A DNA stretch of 29,772 nucleotides, taken from the NCBI GenBank assembly GCA_050330055.1, contig JBHJOF010000266.1, positions 1 through 29,772 of the forward strand, given 5' to 3'. The notes beneath the pieces are model-generated. The model was given only the letters and a program-made list of their open reading frames with translations, was not told the origin of the DNA and ran no database searches. Position numbers and translations under genes: made by a program. Positions 7,931 through 15,043 of this stretch are shown piece by piece. This DNA comes from JBHJOF01 sp050330055 (lineage in GTDB: Bacteria > Pseudomonadota > Alphaproteobacteria > Kiloniellales > JAKSDN01). Every line of letters begins with the position of its first letter. Position 1 is the first letter of the stretch.

Positions 7931-8007
7931 GGCCCCCCCGGCGACCAGGGCGCGGCCCCAGGGCGCGGCCCCCGGGCGACCAGGGCGCGGCCCCAGGGCG
8001 TGGCCAA
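7931..8007. repeat. GC-rich 35-bp tandem duplication in the hss leader
   Basis: A 26-base block at 7940-7965 recurs exactly at 7975-8000 (period 35), with similar flanking bases. It fills the gap between the acetyltransferase stop (8022) and the hss ribosome site (about 7900-7915). The block is nearly all G and C and could form structure in the operon message. No protein is encoded. Confidence 0.75.
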
Positions 8008-8021
8008 GCTACGGCGTCGCG

Positions 8022-8603
8022 CTACCCGATCGGGCGGCGCCGGGCAAGCCTCCTATGGCTGCTAGCAGCACTCTGTGACAGCAGCGCGACGGCCGGATCC
8101 GGCTCGCCTGCCGCGACCAGCGTGCCGCGCAGCGCCGCAAGCGCGCCGGGCTGCAGCTCGAGGCCGAGCAGGCGCGCCGGATCGTAGTGCCCGGCCATGG
8201 CAAGCCGGGCCGAAAGCCCGTTCTCGAAGCCGAAGCGGCGATAGTAGGCCAGGTCTCCCACCAGCACGACGGCGTCGTAGCGCGCCGCCGCCGCCCAGTT
8301 GAGCGCGGCGCGCATCAGGCGCGCGCCGATTCCGCGGCCGCGCCAGCCCTCGGCGACCGCCAGCGGGCCGAGCAGCAGCACGAGCCTGCCGCTCGCCTCG
8401 CGCACCCGCCAGAGGCGCAAACTACCAACCAGGCGGCTGCCGACCAGCGTCTCGCCGTCGAGCGCGACCAGGGACTTGACCGGCAGCCGGCCCTCGCGCA
8501 GCCCCTCGGAGCTCTTGAGCTGGCGCTCCAGGCCGAGCGCCTCGTCGAGCAGCGCTTCCCGGGCCCCCCGGTGCCAGGGGGCCTCCGTGGTGATCCGGAC
8601 CAT
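8022..8603 (-). CDS. GNAT family N-acetyltransferase (YhbS-like)
   Basis: A 193-residue cytoplasmic acetyltransferase. The core is clear: LVGSLRLWRV, then LLLGPLAVAEGWRGRGIGARLM (about 75-96) with the acetyl-CoA binding loop RGRGIG, then VVLVGDLAYYRRFGF, which is typical of the YhbS/COG3153 group. The acceptor is unknown. It starts 14 bases after the decarboxylase stop and precedes hss, so acetylation of a polyamine or a regulatory target is an obvious guess but not shown by the sequence. The C-terminal 15 residues are arginine-rich. Confidence 0.82.
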   Translation of the reverse strand: MVRITTEAPWHRGAREALLDEALGLERQLKSSEGLREGRLPVKSLVALDGETLVGSRLVGSLRLWRVREASGRLVLLLGPLAVAEGWRGRGIGARLMRAALNWAAAARYDAVVLVGDLAYYRRFGFENGLSARLAMAGHYDPARLLGLELQPGALAALRGTLVAAGEPDPAVALLSQSAASSHRRLARRRPIG

Positions 8604-8617
8604 GGCGCTGGTCCCGG

Positions 8618-9748
8618 CTAGATCACGTAGGCGGCCAGCGGCGCGAAGCCGTTGAAGCCGACCGAGGAGTAGGTGGTGGTGTAGGCGCCGCAGGCCTCGA
8701 ACAGCACCCGATCGCCGATCTGCAGGGTGATCGGCAGCGCGTAGGGCGTCTTCTCGTAGAGCACGTCCACCGAGTCGCAGGTCGGGCCGGCCAGCACGCA
8801 GGGCTCGGCCGGATCGCCGTCGCGGCCGGTGCGGATCGGATAGCGGATCGCCTCGTCCATGGTCTCGGCCAGGCCGCCGAACTTGCCGATGTCAAGGAAG
8901 ACCCAGCGCAGCGGGTCGTCCGCCGACTTGCGCGAGATCAGCACCACCTCGGACTCGATCACGCCGGCGTCGGCCACCATGCCGCGGCCGGGCTCGATGA
9001 TGGTCTCAGGCAGGCGGTTGCCGAAGTGGCGCCTGAGCGCGCCGAAGATGGCCTCGCCGTAGGAGGCGACCAGCGGCACGTCCTTCAGGTAGCGCGCCGG
9101 AAAGCCGCCGCCCATGTTGACCAGGCGGAGCTGGATGCCGCGCTCGGCCAGCTCGCGGAAGATCGACGACGCGATCGCCAGCGCCTGGTCCCAGGCTTCC
9201 AGGTTGCTCTGCTGCGAGCCGACGTGGAAGGAGATGCCGGCGGCCTCCAGGCCGCTGTCGTGCGCCAGCTCCAGCACCTCGAGCGCCATGGCCGGGGCGC
9301 AGCCGAACTTGCGCGACAGCGGCCACTCGGCGCCGATGCCGTCGCAGAGGATGCGGCAGAAGACCGCGGCCCCGGGAGCGGCGCGGGCGACCTTCATAAC
9401 CTCGGCCTCCGAATCGACGGCGAAGAGCCGGATGCCCAGCTCGTAGGCGTGGGCGACGTCGGCCTCCTTCTTGATGGTGTTGCCGAAGGAGATGCGCTCC
9501 GCCGTGGCGCCGGCGGCCAGCACCAGGTCGATCTCGCCCAGCGAGGCGCAGTCGAAGCTGGAGCCCAGCTCGGCCAGCAGGCGCAGGATCTCGGGTGCCG
9601 GGTTGGCCTTCACGGCATAGAAGATGCGCGTGTCGGGCAGGGCCCTGGCGAAGGTGAGGTAGTTGTCGCGCACCACCTCGCTGTCGACCACCAGGCAGGG
9701 GGTGGCGGGGCGCTGGTCGTGCAGGAATCGTCGGATGCGCTCGGTCAT
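8618..9748 (-). CDS. Ornithine/lysine decarboxylase, fold-III PLP type
   Basis: Eukaryotic-like (alanine-racemase fold) decarboxylase, 376 residues, making putrescine from ornithine and possibly cadaverine from lysine. PLP is bound through Lys47 in YAVKANP. SFHVGSQ, NMGGGFP and EPGRGMVADAG follow in order, and the catalytic cysteine is Cys324 in GPTCDSVD. The C-terminus FGACGAYT-like segment (read as FEACGAYTTTYSSVGFNGF) is typical. ATG 9748 has GGAGGG seven bases upstream. It is the first gene of the operon leading to hss, so its product feeds homospermidine synthesis. Ornithine is the likelier substrate because hss uses putrescine; dual ornithine/lysine enzymes of this family exist. Confidence 0.92.
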   Translation of the reverse strand: MTERIRRFLHDQRPATPCLVVDSEVVRDNYLTFARALPDTRIFYAVKANPAPEILRLLAELGSSFDCASLGEIDLVLAAGATAERISFGNTIKKEADVAHAYELGIRLFAVDSEAEVMKVARAAPGAAVFCRILCDGIGAEWPLSRKFGCAPAMALEVLELAHDSGLEAAGISFHVGSQQSNLEAWDQALAIASSIFRELAERGIQLRLVNMGGGFPARYLKDVPLVASYGEAIFGALRRHFGNRLPETIIEPGRGMVADAGVIESEVVLISRKSADDPLRWVFLDIGKFGGLAETMDEAIRYPIRTGRDGDPAEPCVLAGPTCDSVDVLYEKTPYALPITLQIGDRVLFEACGAYTTTYSSVGFNGFAPLAAYVI

Positions 9749-9960
9749 GTCCGGCCCTCCAAGTCATCTCTCGTGTGCCGGGCCGCCTGGCTGCCGCTGA
9801 CCGAGATGGAGACGGTTAGCGACCGCGGGAGCGGTGACACGCCCTGCTTCGGACCCCCATGGGAACAACCCTGCGGGAGCGAAGCGCGAAAGCCTTGGTT
9901 TGGGACGGAAGAACCGTTCCGCACTGCCGGCAAGGATGTAGTGCCTCTTCAGTGACCCCG
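9749..9960 (-). ncRNA. Structured leader of the decarboxylase operon, probable speF RNA motif
   Basis: An RNA motif named speF is known upstream of ornithine decarboxylase genes in alphaproteobacteria, and this leader sits in that position. On the minus strand several hairpins can be read: GCACT/AGTGC (9940-9944 with 9921-9925), GGAA/TTCC (9917-9920 with 9907-9910), ACCGC/GCGGT (9831-9835 with 9822-9826) and GCTAACCG/CGGTCAGC (9813-9820 with 9796-9803, one mismatch). The last stem ends about 48 bases before the start codon. I cannot check the consensus model, so the family name rests on position and structure. Two small frames within it are described in the findings. Confidence 0.55.
9816..9860 (-). 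CDS. Possible 14-residue leader peptide upstream of the decarboxylase
   Basis: ATG at 9860 opens a 14-codon frame ending TAA at 9816, with five arginines (MGVRSRACHRSRGR). AGGG lies about nine bases upstream. The stop codon falls inside the stem at 9813-9820. Polyamine-responsive leader peptides are known upstream of ornithine decarboxylases in enterobacteria, which makes this worth noting. It may be chance in a conserved RNA. Confidence 0.25.
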   Translation of the reverse strand: MGVRSRACHRSRGR

Positions 9961-10556
9961 GCCTTTGGAGAGCCGGCAGAGACCAAAAAAGCCCGCTACG
10001 TCGTTTGCTTTAAGCTGCCGTGTCGTCTGCGGGAGAAGCCCGCCGCGAGCAGCCACAGGCACGTGCGATCTTGGGCAGCACCTACATAGTGCGTAGCCGC
10101 GATCTTGGCCAGTGAATTTTGAGATTCGGTTAAAAAATTCGCCGCCGCCTTGTTGCTGAAACTCCACGCTTTCCGGCCTCGGCCGGGCGGGGCGGCTTCG
10201 CAAGGCCGATACACACTCCTCCGTCGTCCCGGGCCTTCGCCGCGCCGAAGCGGCTTCGGCCGCGCAGGCGGGGCTTGTCCCCGGGACCCATTGGCGTCAG
10301 TGGAGGATCGGCTATGGCATTGGGTCCCGGCAACAAGTGCCGGGACGACTGCGCGGCGCGAAGCTATGCGCAGCGCTGCAGCCTTGGCTGTGGCAAAGGC
10401 GAGCCCTGCTACCGGGCATGTGTGAATGTCGCAGCCCCCTCGGGCTCCCCTCAATGGCGCCGCCGGCGATTGCTTTCGCGGCGGCGCTGCCCCATGGTAG
10501 CGGCCGCTCGCGGGCCGGGAGCCCCCGAGGGAGAGAAGAGGGCGAGAGGAGAGCCG
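9961..10556. other. Long intergenic region between divergent decarboxylase and aldolase genes
   Basis: I see no credible gene in these roughly 600 bases. An AT-richer patch lies at about 10115-10140. The section 10192-10437 is a dispersed repeat listed separately. The final 50 bases form the leader of the aldolase gene and end in an AGGAGAG ribosome site. Confidence 0.6.
10192..10437. repeat. Dispersed palindromic repeat, long copy
   Basis: This is a larger relative of the element at 580-692. It starts with the same GCAAG...ATACACAC stretch and GTCGTCCCGG (10223-10232), and ends with CCGGGACGAC (10340-10349), GGCTGTGGCAAAGG and ATGTGTGAATG. About 100 extra bases lie between the arms, holding further stems such as GTCCCGGCA/TGCCGGGAC (10324-10332 with 10338-10346). 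Confidence 0.7.
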
Positions 10557-11468
10557 ATGACTGGGCCCAAGACCTTCGCCGGCGTCCTGGCGCCGGTCGT
10601 GACGCCCTTCGCTGAGGACCTCAGCGTCGACCGGCGGCGCTTCCTGGCGCACTGCCGCTGGCTGCTCGACGAGGGTATCAACGGGCTCGCCGTCTTCGGC
10701 ACCACCAGCGAAGCCAACTCGCTGTCGGGCGCGGAGCGCAGGTCGCTGCTCGAGGCGCTGGTCGAGGACGGCGTCGACCCCGCCCTGCTGATGCCCGGCA
10801 CCGGCTGCTGCGCGCAGCCCGACACGGTGCGCCTGACCGCGCATGCGGTCGGCCTCGGCTGCGGCGGCGTGCTGCTGCTGCCGCCCTTCTACTACAAGGG
10901 GGTGAGCGACGACGGCCTGTTCGCCAGCGTCGCCGAGACCATCGAGCGGGCGGGCGACGCCCGGCTCCGGATCTACCTCTACCATATCCCGCCGATCGCC
11001 CAGGTCGGCTACAGCCTCGACCTGGTCGAGCGCCTGCGCAAGCGCTATCCCGAGACCGTGGTCGGCCTCAAGGACAGCTCGGGCGCCTGGTCGAACACGG
11101 CGGCGATCCTCGAGCGCTTTCCCGGCTTCGCCACCTTCGTCGGCTCGGAGACCTACCTGCTCGACTGCCTGCGCGGCGGCGGCGCCGGCTCGATCACCGC
11201 AGCCGGCAACGTCAACGCGGCGGCGCTGCGCGCGCTCTACGACAAGTGGCAGGATCCCGAGGCCGACGCGCTGCAGGCCCGGATCACCGCGCAGCGCAAG
11301 GTCCTGCAGGCCTATCCCGTCTTCCCGGCCGTGAAGGCGCTGCTCGCCGCCATGCTGGGCGACCCGGAGTGGGCCCGCATGCGGCCGCCCCTGGCCGCTT
11401 TGCCGGCCGAGCAGGCCGCCGCCATGGTCGAGGACCTGCGGCGTCTCGACTTCCCCCTGGCGGCCTAG
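10557..11468 (+). CDS. DapA/NanA-family aldolase of unknown substrate
   Basis: Class I aldolase of the dihydrodipicolinate synthase/N-acetylneuraminate lyase superfamily, 303 residues in a TIM barrel. The Schiff-base lysine is Lys172 (VVGLKDSSG), the conserved tyrosine is Tyr142 (YLYHIPP in place of YNIPP), and the pyruvate-carboxylate loop reads GTTSEANSLS (48-57) where DapA has GTTGES. ATG 10557 follows AGGAGAG; longer in-frame starts run through repeat sequence. True DapA lies in lysine-synthesis contexts, whereas this gene stands alone beside a sensor kinase and nagB. A catabolic 2-keto-acid aldolase is more likely, and a sugar-acid or amino-sugar substrate is only a guess. Confidence 0.85.
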   Translation: MTGPKTFAGVLAPVVTPFAEDLSVDRRRFLAHCRWLLDEGINGLAVFGTTSEANSLSGAERRSLLEALVEDGVDPALLMPGTGCCAQPDTVRLTAHAVGLGCGGVLLLPPFYYKGVSDDGLFASVAETIERAGDARLRIYLYHIPPIAQVGYSLDLVERLRKRYPETVVGLKDSSGAWSNTAAILERFPGFATFVGSETYLLDCLRGGGAGSITAAGNVNAAALRALYDKWQDPEADALQARITAQRKVLQAYPVFPAVKALLAAMLGDPEWARMRPPLAALPAEQAAAMVEDLRRLDFPLAA

Positions 11469-11503
11469 GAGCTTCGCACCCGAGCCCTCGTCTGCTCGGC
11501 GCT

Positions 11504-12856
11504 TCAGCCGGAGGCGGCGCGCTCGACGCGCTGGCTCGGCAGCCGCACGGTGACCGTGGTGCCGCCGCCCAGCCTGCTGTCGATCTCGATGCTGCCGCCG
11601 TGTATCTCGCTGAGAGCGCGGACCAGCGAGAGGCCGAGCCCGGAGCCGTGATGCCGGCGCTCGTAGACGTTCTCGACCTGGGTGAAGGGCTGCGTCACCT
11701 TGGCCAGGTTCTCGGTGGCGATGCCGATGCCGTTGTCGGTGACCCAGAGCCGGATATCGCCGTTCGTCTCGCAACGGGCGCCGATGGTCACGCCGCCGCC
11801 TGCCGGCGTGAACTTGATGGCATTCGAGATCAGGTTGAGCAAGATCTGGCGCAGCGACCGCTCATCCGCCCAGATCGGCGGCAACTGCGGATCGATGTCC
11901 AGGCTGATGGACAGGCCGGCCCGATCGCTCTGTGCGCGGGCCAGGCGTGCCACCTCGCCGACCGTCTCGTCCAGCGCGACGCTCTCCTCGTGGAGCTCGA
12001 ACTTGCCGGCTTCGATGCGCGACATGTCGAGCACGTCGTTGACGATCTCGAGCAGGTGCTGCGCGCTCACGTAGATATCCTCGATGTAGGCGAGCTGGAG
12101 ATCGCGCTCATTCGGGTTGCGAAGCCCGGCGATGATCAGCTCGGAGAAACCGATGATCGCGTTGAGCGGCGTCCTCAGCTCATGGCTCATGTTGGCGAGG
12201 AACAAGCTCTTGGTCTGGTTGGCCTGGTCAGCCTCCTGCTTCGCTTGGCGCAGCGCCCGATCCGACAGCACGCGGCAGGTCACGTCGCGCGCCCCGCCGC
12301 GATAGCCGAGAAAGTTGCCCGCCTCGTCGAACACCGGCTTGCCGCTGACCGTCACGAAGCGCTGCCCGCCATCCTCGACCCGGACCCGATAGACGAAGTC
12401 GCGGAACGCCTCGTGCCGGTCGAGTGCCGCGCGGTGCGCCTGCCATTTCAGCGGCTCCTCCTCGACGTCGTCCGCCGTCTCCCAGCGGCGCCGGCCGAGG
12501 CGCACGGCGGCGCTCAACCCGAAGTCGGCCAGGCGCTCCGAAAGGTAGGTGAAGCGGTGGTCCGGCCCGGTCTCCCAGAACCAGTCGGAGGCGGTCTCGG
12601 CGAAGTCACGGAAACGCTCTTCGCTCAAGCGCAGCTCTTCGAGCGTGACGCTGAGATTCCTGATCATGATATTGATGGCGTCGGCGTGCACGCCGGTTTC
12701 GTTACCCGACTGCACCTCGATTTCGGCGAAGCTCCCCTCGGCCTTCCGGCGTGACACCGCCGTGAGCCGTGCGCCCACAGCCAGGGGCAGGCCGCGGCCA
12801 GTCGCCGCCGTCGCTCGCTCTCTTCCATAGTCCCTCCCCCATCGGCACACAGCCAA
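11504..12856 (-). CDS. Sensor histidine kinase: HAMP-like remnant, PAS, HisKA, HATPase
   Basis: About 450 residues, read from a TTG at 12856. Order: a HAMP-like stretch (about 28-78, ARLTAVSRRKAEG to SVTLEELRLSEERF), a PAS domain (about 79-195, with DWFWETGPDHRF and GYRGGARDVT), a HisKA domain with phosphorylated His225 in FLANMSHELRTPLNAI, and an ATPase domain with N-box LLNLISNAIKFTP, DNGIGIA and HGSGLGLSL. No membrane helix or response regulator is present. The N-terminus is doubtful: the TTG has no ribosome site, while an ATG at 12828 with an excellent GGGGGAGGG lies in another frame, suggesting a one-base shift between about 12760 and 12828. The signal is unknown. Confidence 0.85.
   Translation of the reverse strand: MAVCRWGRDYGRERATAATGRGLPLAVGARLTAVSRRKAEGSFAEIEVQSGNETGVHADAINIMIRNLSVTLEELRLSEERFRDFAETASDWFWETGPDHRFTYLSERLADFGLSAAVRLGRRRWETADDVEEEPLKWQAHRAALDRHEAFRDFVYRVRVEDGGQRFVTVSGKPVFDEAGNFLGYRGGARDVTCRVLSDRALRQAKQEADQANQTKSLFLANMSHELRTPLNAIIGFSELIIAGLRNPNERDLQLAYIEDIYVSAQHLLEIVNDVLDMSRIEAGKFELHEESVALDETVGEVARLARAQSDRAGLSISLDIDPQLPPIWADERSLRQILLNLISNAIKFTPAGGGVTIGARCETNGDIRLWVTDNGIGIATENLAKVTQPFTQVENVYERRHHGSGLGLSLVRALSEIHGGSIEIDSRLGGGTTVTVRLPSQRVERAASG
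12831..12841 (-). promoter_or_regulatory. Strong ribosome binding site out of frame with the kinase
   Basis: On the minus strand GGGGGAGGGACT directly precedes ATG at 12828. That ATG opens MEESERRRRLAAACPW, which is in a different frame from the kinase and dies within 54 codons. The site probably belongs to the kinase gene and marks a frameshift, real or from sequencing. Confidence 0.45.
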
Positions 12857-12886
12857 AGGATTGGGCGCCGCAGGTTCATCCTCTCA

Positions 12887-12915
12887 TTGTTGTAGGCTAT
12901 TAGAACTACTATACA
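12887..12915 (+). promoter_or_regulatory. Possible sigma-70 promoter upstream of nagB
   Basis: TTGTTG (12887-12892) and TATACA (12910-12915) are separated by 17 bases in an AT-richer patch about 185 bases before nagB. A short inverted repeat CACCTG/CAGGTG (12914-12919 with 12929-12934) begins at its end and could bind a regulator. This is judged by eye only. Confidence 0.35.
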
Positions 12916-13099
12916 CCTGCGCTGCCGCCAGGTGCAGCATTATCTGCTGTTGTCACGATCTCGACGGCCCCTTGCGTCGGGGCCGGCAGGCGCGGCGTGT
13001 CCGCGGCCGATGGATCGTCTCGCCTTCATACTTCCGATAGATGTGTGGAGCAGATTGACCCCCGCTTTCTTCGGATCACGCTCCCCGGGCAGTGATGGC

Positions 13100-13837
13100 A
13101 TGGCGGTAAAGGTCACGCTCTGTGACAGCGCGGCGGCGGTGGCTGATCGGGCAGCCGAGCTGCTGATCGCTGCCGTCAGGGCCAAGCCGGATCTGGTCCT
13201 GGGATTGCCGACCGGCAGCACGGTCCTCGCCCTGTACCGCCGGCTGGTACGCGCCGGCCGCGCCGGCCGCATCAGCTTCCGGCGGGTCGCCTGCGCCAAC
13301 CTCGACGAATACCTCGGTCTCGGCCCCGAGCATCCGCAGTCCTACGCCCACACCCTGCGCGAGACCCTGTTTCGTCACCTCGACGCCGATCCGGCACGCA
13401 TCCACAGCCTGCAGGGCGGCGCGGCCGACCCGGCGCGGGAGGCGACGCGCTACGAGCGCCTGATCGAGTCCCTGGGCGGCTTCGACCTGCTGCTGCTCGG
13501 CCTCGGCGTCAACGGCCATATCGCCTTCAACGAGCCAGGCTCGGCGTCCGGCTCGCGCACGCGGGTTGTCGAACTGGCGCCGGCCACCCTGCGTGCCAAC
13601 AGCCGCTACTTCGCCGATGCTGGCGAGCAGCCGACCCGGGCGATCACCATCGGTATCGGCACCATCCTGGAGGCGCGCCGCATCGTCGTGCTGGCCACCG
13701 GAAAGACCAAGGCAGCAGCCGTCAAGGCGATGCTGTCGGGCGCGCCGGTGAGCGACTGTCCGGCGGCCGCGCTTGCGGATCATCCCGACGTGCAGCTCAT
13801 GCTCGATTGCGCCGCGGCCGGGCGGTCGCTCGACTAG
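13100..13837 (+). CDS. nagB: Glucosamine-6-phosphate deaminase
   Basis: Converts glucosamine-6-phosphate to fructose-6-phosphate and ammonia (EC 3.5.99.6), 245 residues. Family landmarks: LGLPTGSTVLALY (34-46), NLDEYLGL with catalytic Asp69, HPQSY, and GVNGHIAFNEPGS with His140 and Glu145. The asparagine where E. coli has aspartate in GNDGHIAF is usual in the short NagB forms of Bacillus type. The start at ATG 13100 fits the family N-terminus; upstream in-frame ATGs would add an unrelated leader of up to 56 residues. No nagA or amino-sugar transporter is adjacent. The gene converges on lacI with only two bases between stops. Confidence 0.9.
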   Translation: MAVKVTLCDSAAAVADRAAELLIAAVRAKPDLVLGLPTGSTVLALYRRLVRAGRAGRISFRRVACANLDEYLGLGPEHPQSYAHTLRETLFRHLDADPARIHSLQGGAADPAREATRYERLIESLGGFDLLLLGLGVNGHIAFNEPGSASGSRTRVVELAPATLRANSRYFADAGEQPTRAITIGIGTILEARRIVVLATGKTKAAAVKAMLSGAPVSDCPAAALADHPDVQLMLDCAAAGRSLD

Positions 13838-13839
13838 GG

Positions 13840-14802
13840 TCAGCCGGGAAAGCTCTCCCGCGCGATCCACTCGACCGGGAGCAGGCGGAGCTGGCGCGGG
13901 CTCTTGGGATTGGCCATGCGGCGCAGCAGCAGCTCGACGGCGCCAGTGCCGAGCCGGCCGTAGGGCTGGCGGACCGTGGTGAGACGCGGATAGGAGAAGT
14001 CCGCCCAGGCGATGTCGTCGAAGCCGATGACGGCGACATCCTGCGGCACCCGTCGGCCCAGCGACTGCACCAGACGCAGCACGCTGACGGCGACCTGATC
14101 GTTGGCGCAGACGATGCAGCCCTGCGCCGTATCGGCGATCCTTTGTCTGGCCTCCGCAGTCAGCGCGAGCGAGAAGGGCACCTCAAGCGTCCAGGCCGGA
14201 GCCAGCGCGCCGCCGAGCCCCTCGAGCAGCCCGGCATGGCGCTCGCGCGCGCTGAAGTGCTCGGCCGGCCCCTGCAGCACGCCGACGAAGCGACGGCCGG
14301 CGGCCAGGATCTGCGCGCCGATCAGCCGTCCGCCGGCGCGGTGATCCGCCGAGACGCTGTCGAAGGGCGCCACCGGCCGGTCCATGGTGACGATCGGCGC
14401 GCTGAAGCTGTGCCGCGGGGCGGCCTCGCGTACCGGGATCCAGATCAGGCCGTCGGCCCGGTACTCGCTGATCAGCGCGAAGGCCTGCCGCTCCTCCTCC
14501 GGGTCGTTGCGGCAGTCGACGATGATGAGGCCGTAGCCCAGCTCCCGCGCCTTGGCTTCGGCGGCCTGCACGATGGCCGGGAAGAAGGGATTGGTCAGGT
14601 CCGGGACGATCATGCCGATGGTGGAGCTCTTGCCGGTCTTGAGGCCGCGGGCGAAGCGGCTCGGGCTGTAGCCGAGCTCGCTGGCCGCCTGCTCGACGCG
14701 CCGCCGGGTCTCCTCGCGTACCGCCTTGGTGCCGTTCAGCACGTTCGAGACGGTGGCGACCGATACCCCGGCCCGCTCGGCGATCTGTGACAGCGTGGTC
14801 AT
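13840..14802 (-). CDS. LacI-family transcriptional repressor
   Basis: 320 residues: an N-terminal helix-turn-helix (MTTLSQIAERAGVSVATVSN) with hinge helix near 45-58 (YSPSRFARGLKTGKS), then a periplasmic-binding-protein-like ligand domain (IGMIVPDLTNPFF, IVTMDRP, FVGVLQGP, CIVCANDQVA, VIGFDDIAWADF). It is divergent from the ABC transporter operon at 15044. A perfect operator-type palindrome lies between them, so it most likely represses that operon until an imported sugar or nucleoside-like inducer binds. A weaker half-site just upstream of its own start suggests autoregulation. LacI proteins usually sense carbohydrates or purines, which supports a sugar-containing substrate. Confidence 0.93.
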   Translation of the reverse strand: MTTLSQIAERAGVSVATVSNVLNGTKAVREETRRRVEQAASELGYSPSRFARGLKTGKSSTIGMIVPDLTNPFFPAIVQAAEAKARELGYGLIIVDCRNDPEEERQAFALISEYRADGLIWIPVREAAPRHSFSAPIVTMDRPVAPFDSVSADHRAGGRLIGAQILAAGRRFVGVLQGPAEHFSARERHAGLLEGLGGALAPAWTLEVPFSLALTAEARQRIADTAQGCIVCANDQVAVSVLRLVQSLGRRVPQDVAVIGFDDIAWADFSYPRLTTVRQPYGRLGTGAVELLLRRMANPKSPRQLRLLPVEWIARESFPG

Positions 14803-14821
14803 GACAACTACGGCCAGGATC

Positions 14822-14837
14822 GTTTAATCGTTTTTCC
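14822..14837. promoter_or_regulatory. Weak LacI-type operator-like site near the lacI start
   Basis: GTTTAATCGTTTTTCC matches the perfect palindrome at 14943-14958 at 10 of 16 positions including the central CG. It lies about 20 bases upstream of the repressor's ATG, where binding would give autoregulation. Confidence 0.35.
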
Positions 14838-14913
14838 CAATGGCATGGGCCTAACCCTGTGCCGATTAGATTGTTCGAGCCTTTCTATGGTGTCCCGCCC
14901 AGGGGCAAGGCCC

Positions 14914-14943
14914 TTGATCGATGCGCTGGTGAAAGTCTATGGT
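14914..14943 (+). promoter_or_regulatory. Probable promoter of the LacI-controlled operon
   Basis: TTGATC (14914-14919) and TATGGT (14938-14943), 18 bases apart, each match four of six sigma-70 consensus bases. The operator palindrome begins at the last base of the -10 element, a classical place for steric repression. Confidence 0.5.
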
Positions 14944-14958
14944 GTTAAACGTTTAACA
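14943..14958. promoter_or_regulatory. Operator palindrome for the LacI-family repressor
   Basis: TGTTAAACGTTTAACA is a perfect 16-bp palindrome with a central CG, the typical form of a LacI/GalR-family operator. It is AT-rich in a GC-rich background and lies in the divergent region between lacI and the transporter operon, about 85 bases before the first gene. Confidence 0.8.
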
Positions 14959-15043
14959 GACTGTCCGCCGCCTGGCAAATGGGAGAGTCTCGGAAAGAGG
15001 TGGCGGCGGAGAGCTCGAAGCATCCGCAAGAGAGGAGCGAGGC

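Noticed and set aside
7900..8007. Longer N-terminus for homospermidine synthase
   Set aside because: It would translate the GC-rich tandem repeat, has no ribosome site, and does not match the family; ATG 7899 has a strong one.
6448..8187. 579-codon plus-strand frame opposite hss
   Set aside because: Antisense shadow of homospermidine synthase, with no ribosome site and no recognisable domain.
10557..11468. True dihydrodipicolinate synthase (dapA) or sialic acid lyase (nanA)
   Set aside because: The active-site loops (GTTSEA, YHIPP) and the solitary context do not support either specific assignment.
9996..11774. 592-codon minus-strand frame across the intergenic region and the aldolase gene
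   Set aside because: Arg/Gly/Ala-rich composition, runs through repeats and antisense to a clear DapA-family gene.
12932..13099. N-terminal extension of NagB by up to 56 residues
   Set aside because: The added sequence has no NagB counterpart and no ribosome site; the family N-terminus begins at 13100.
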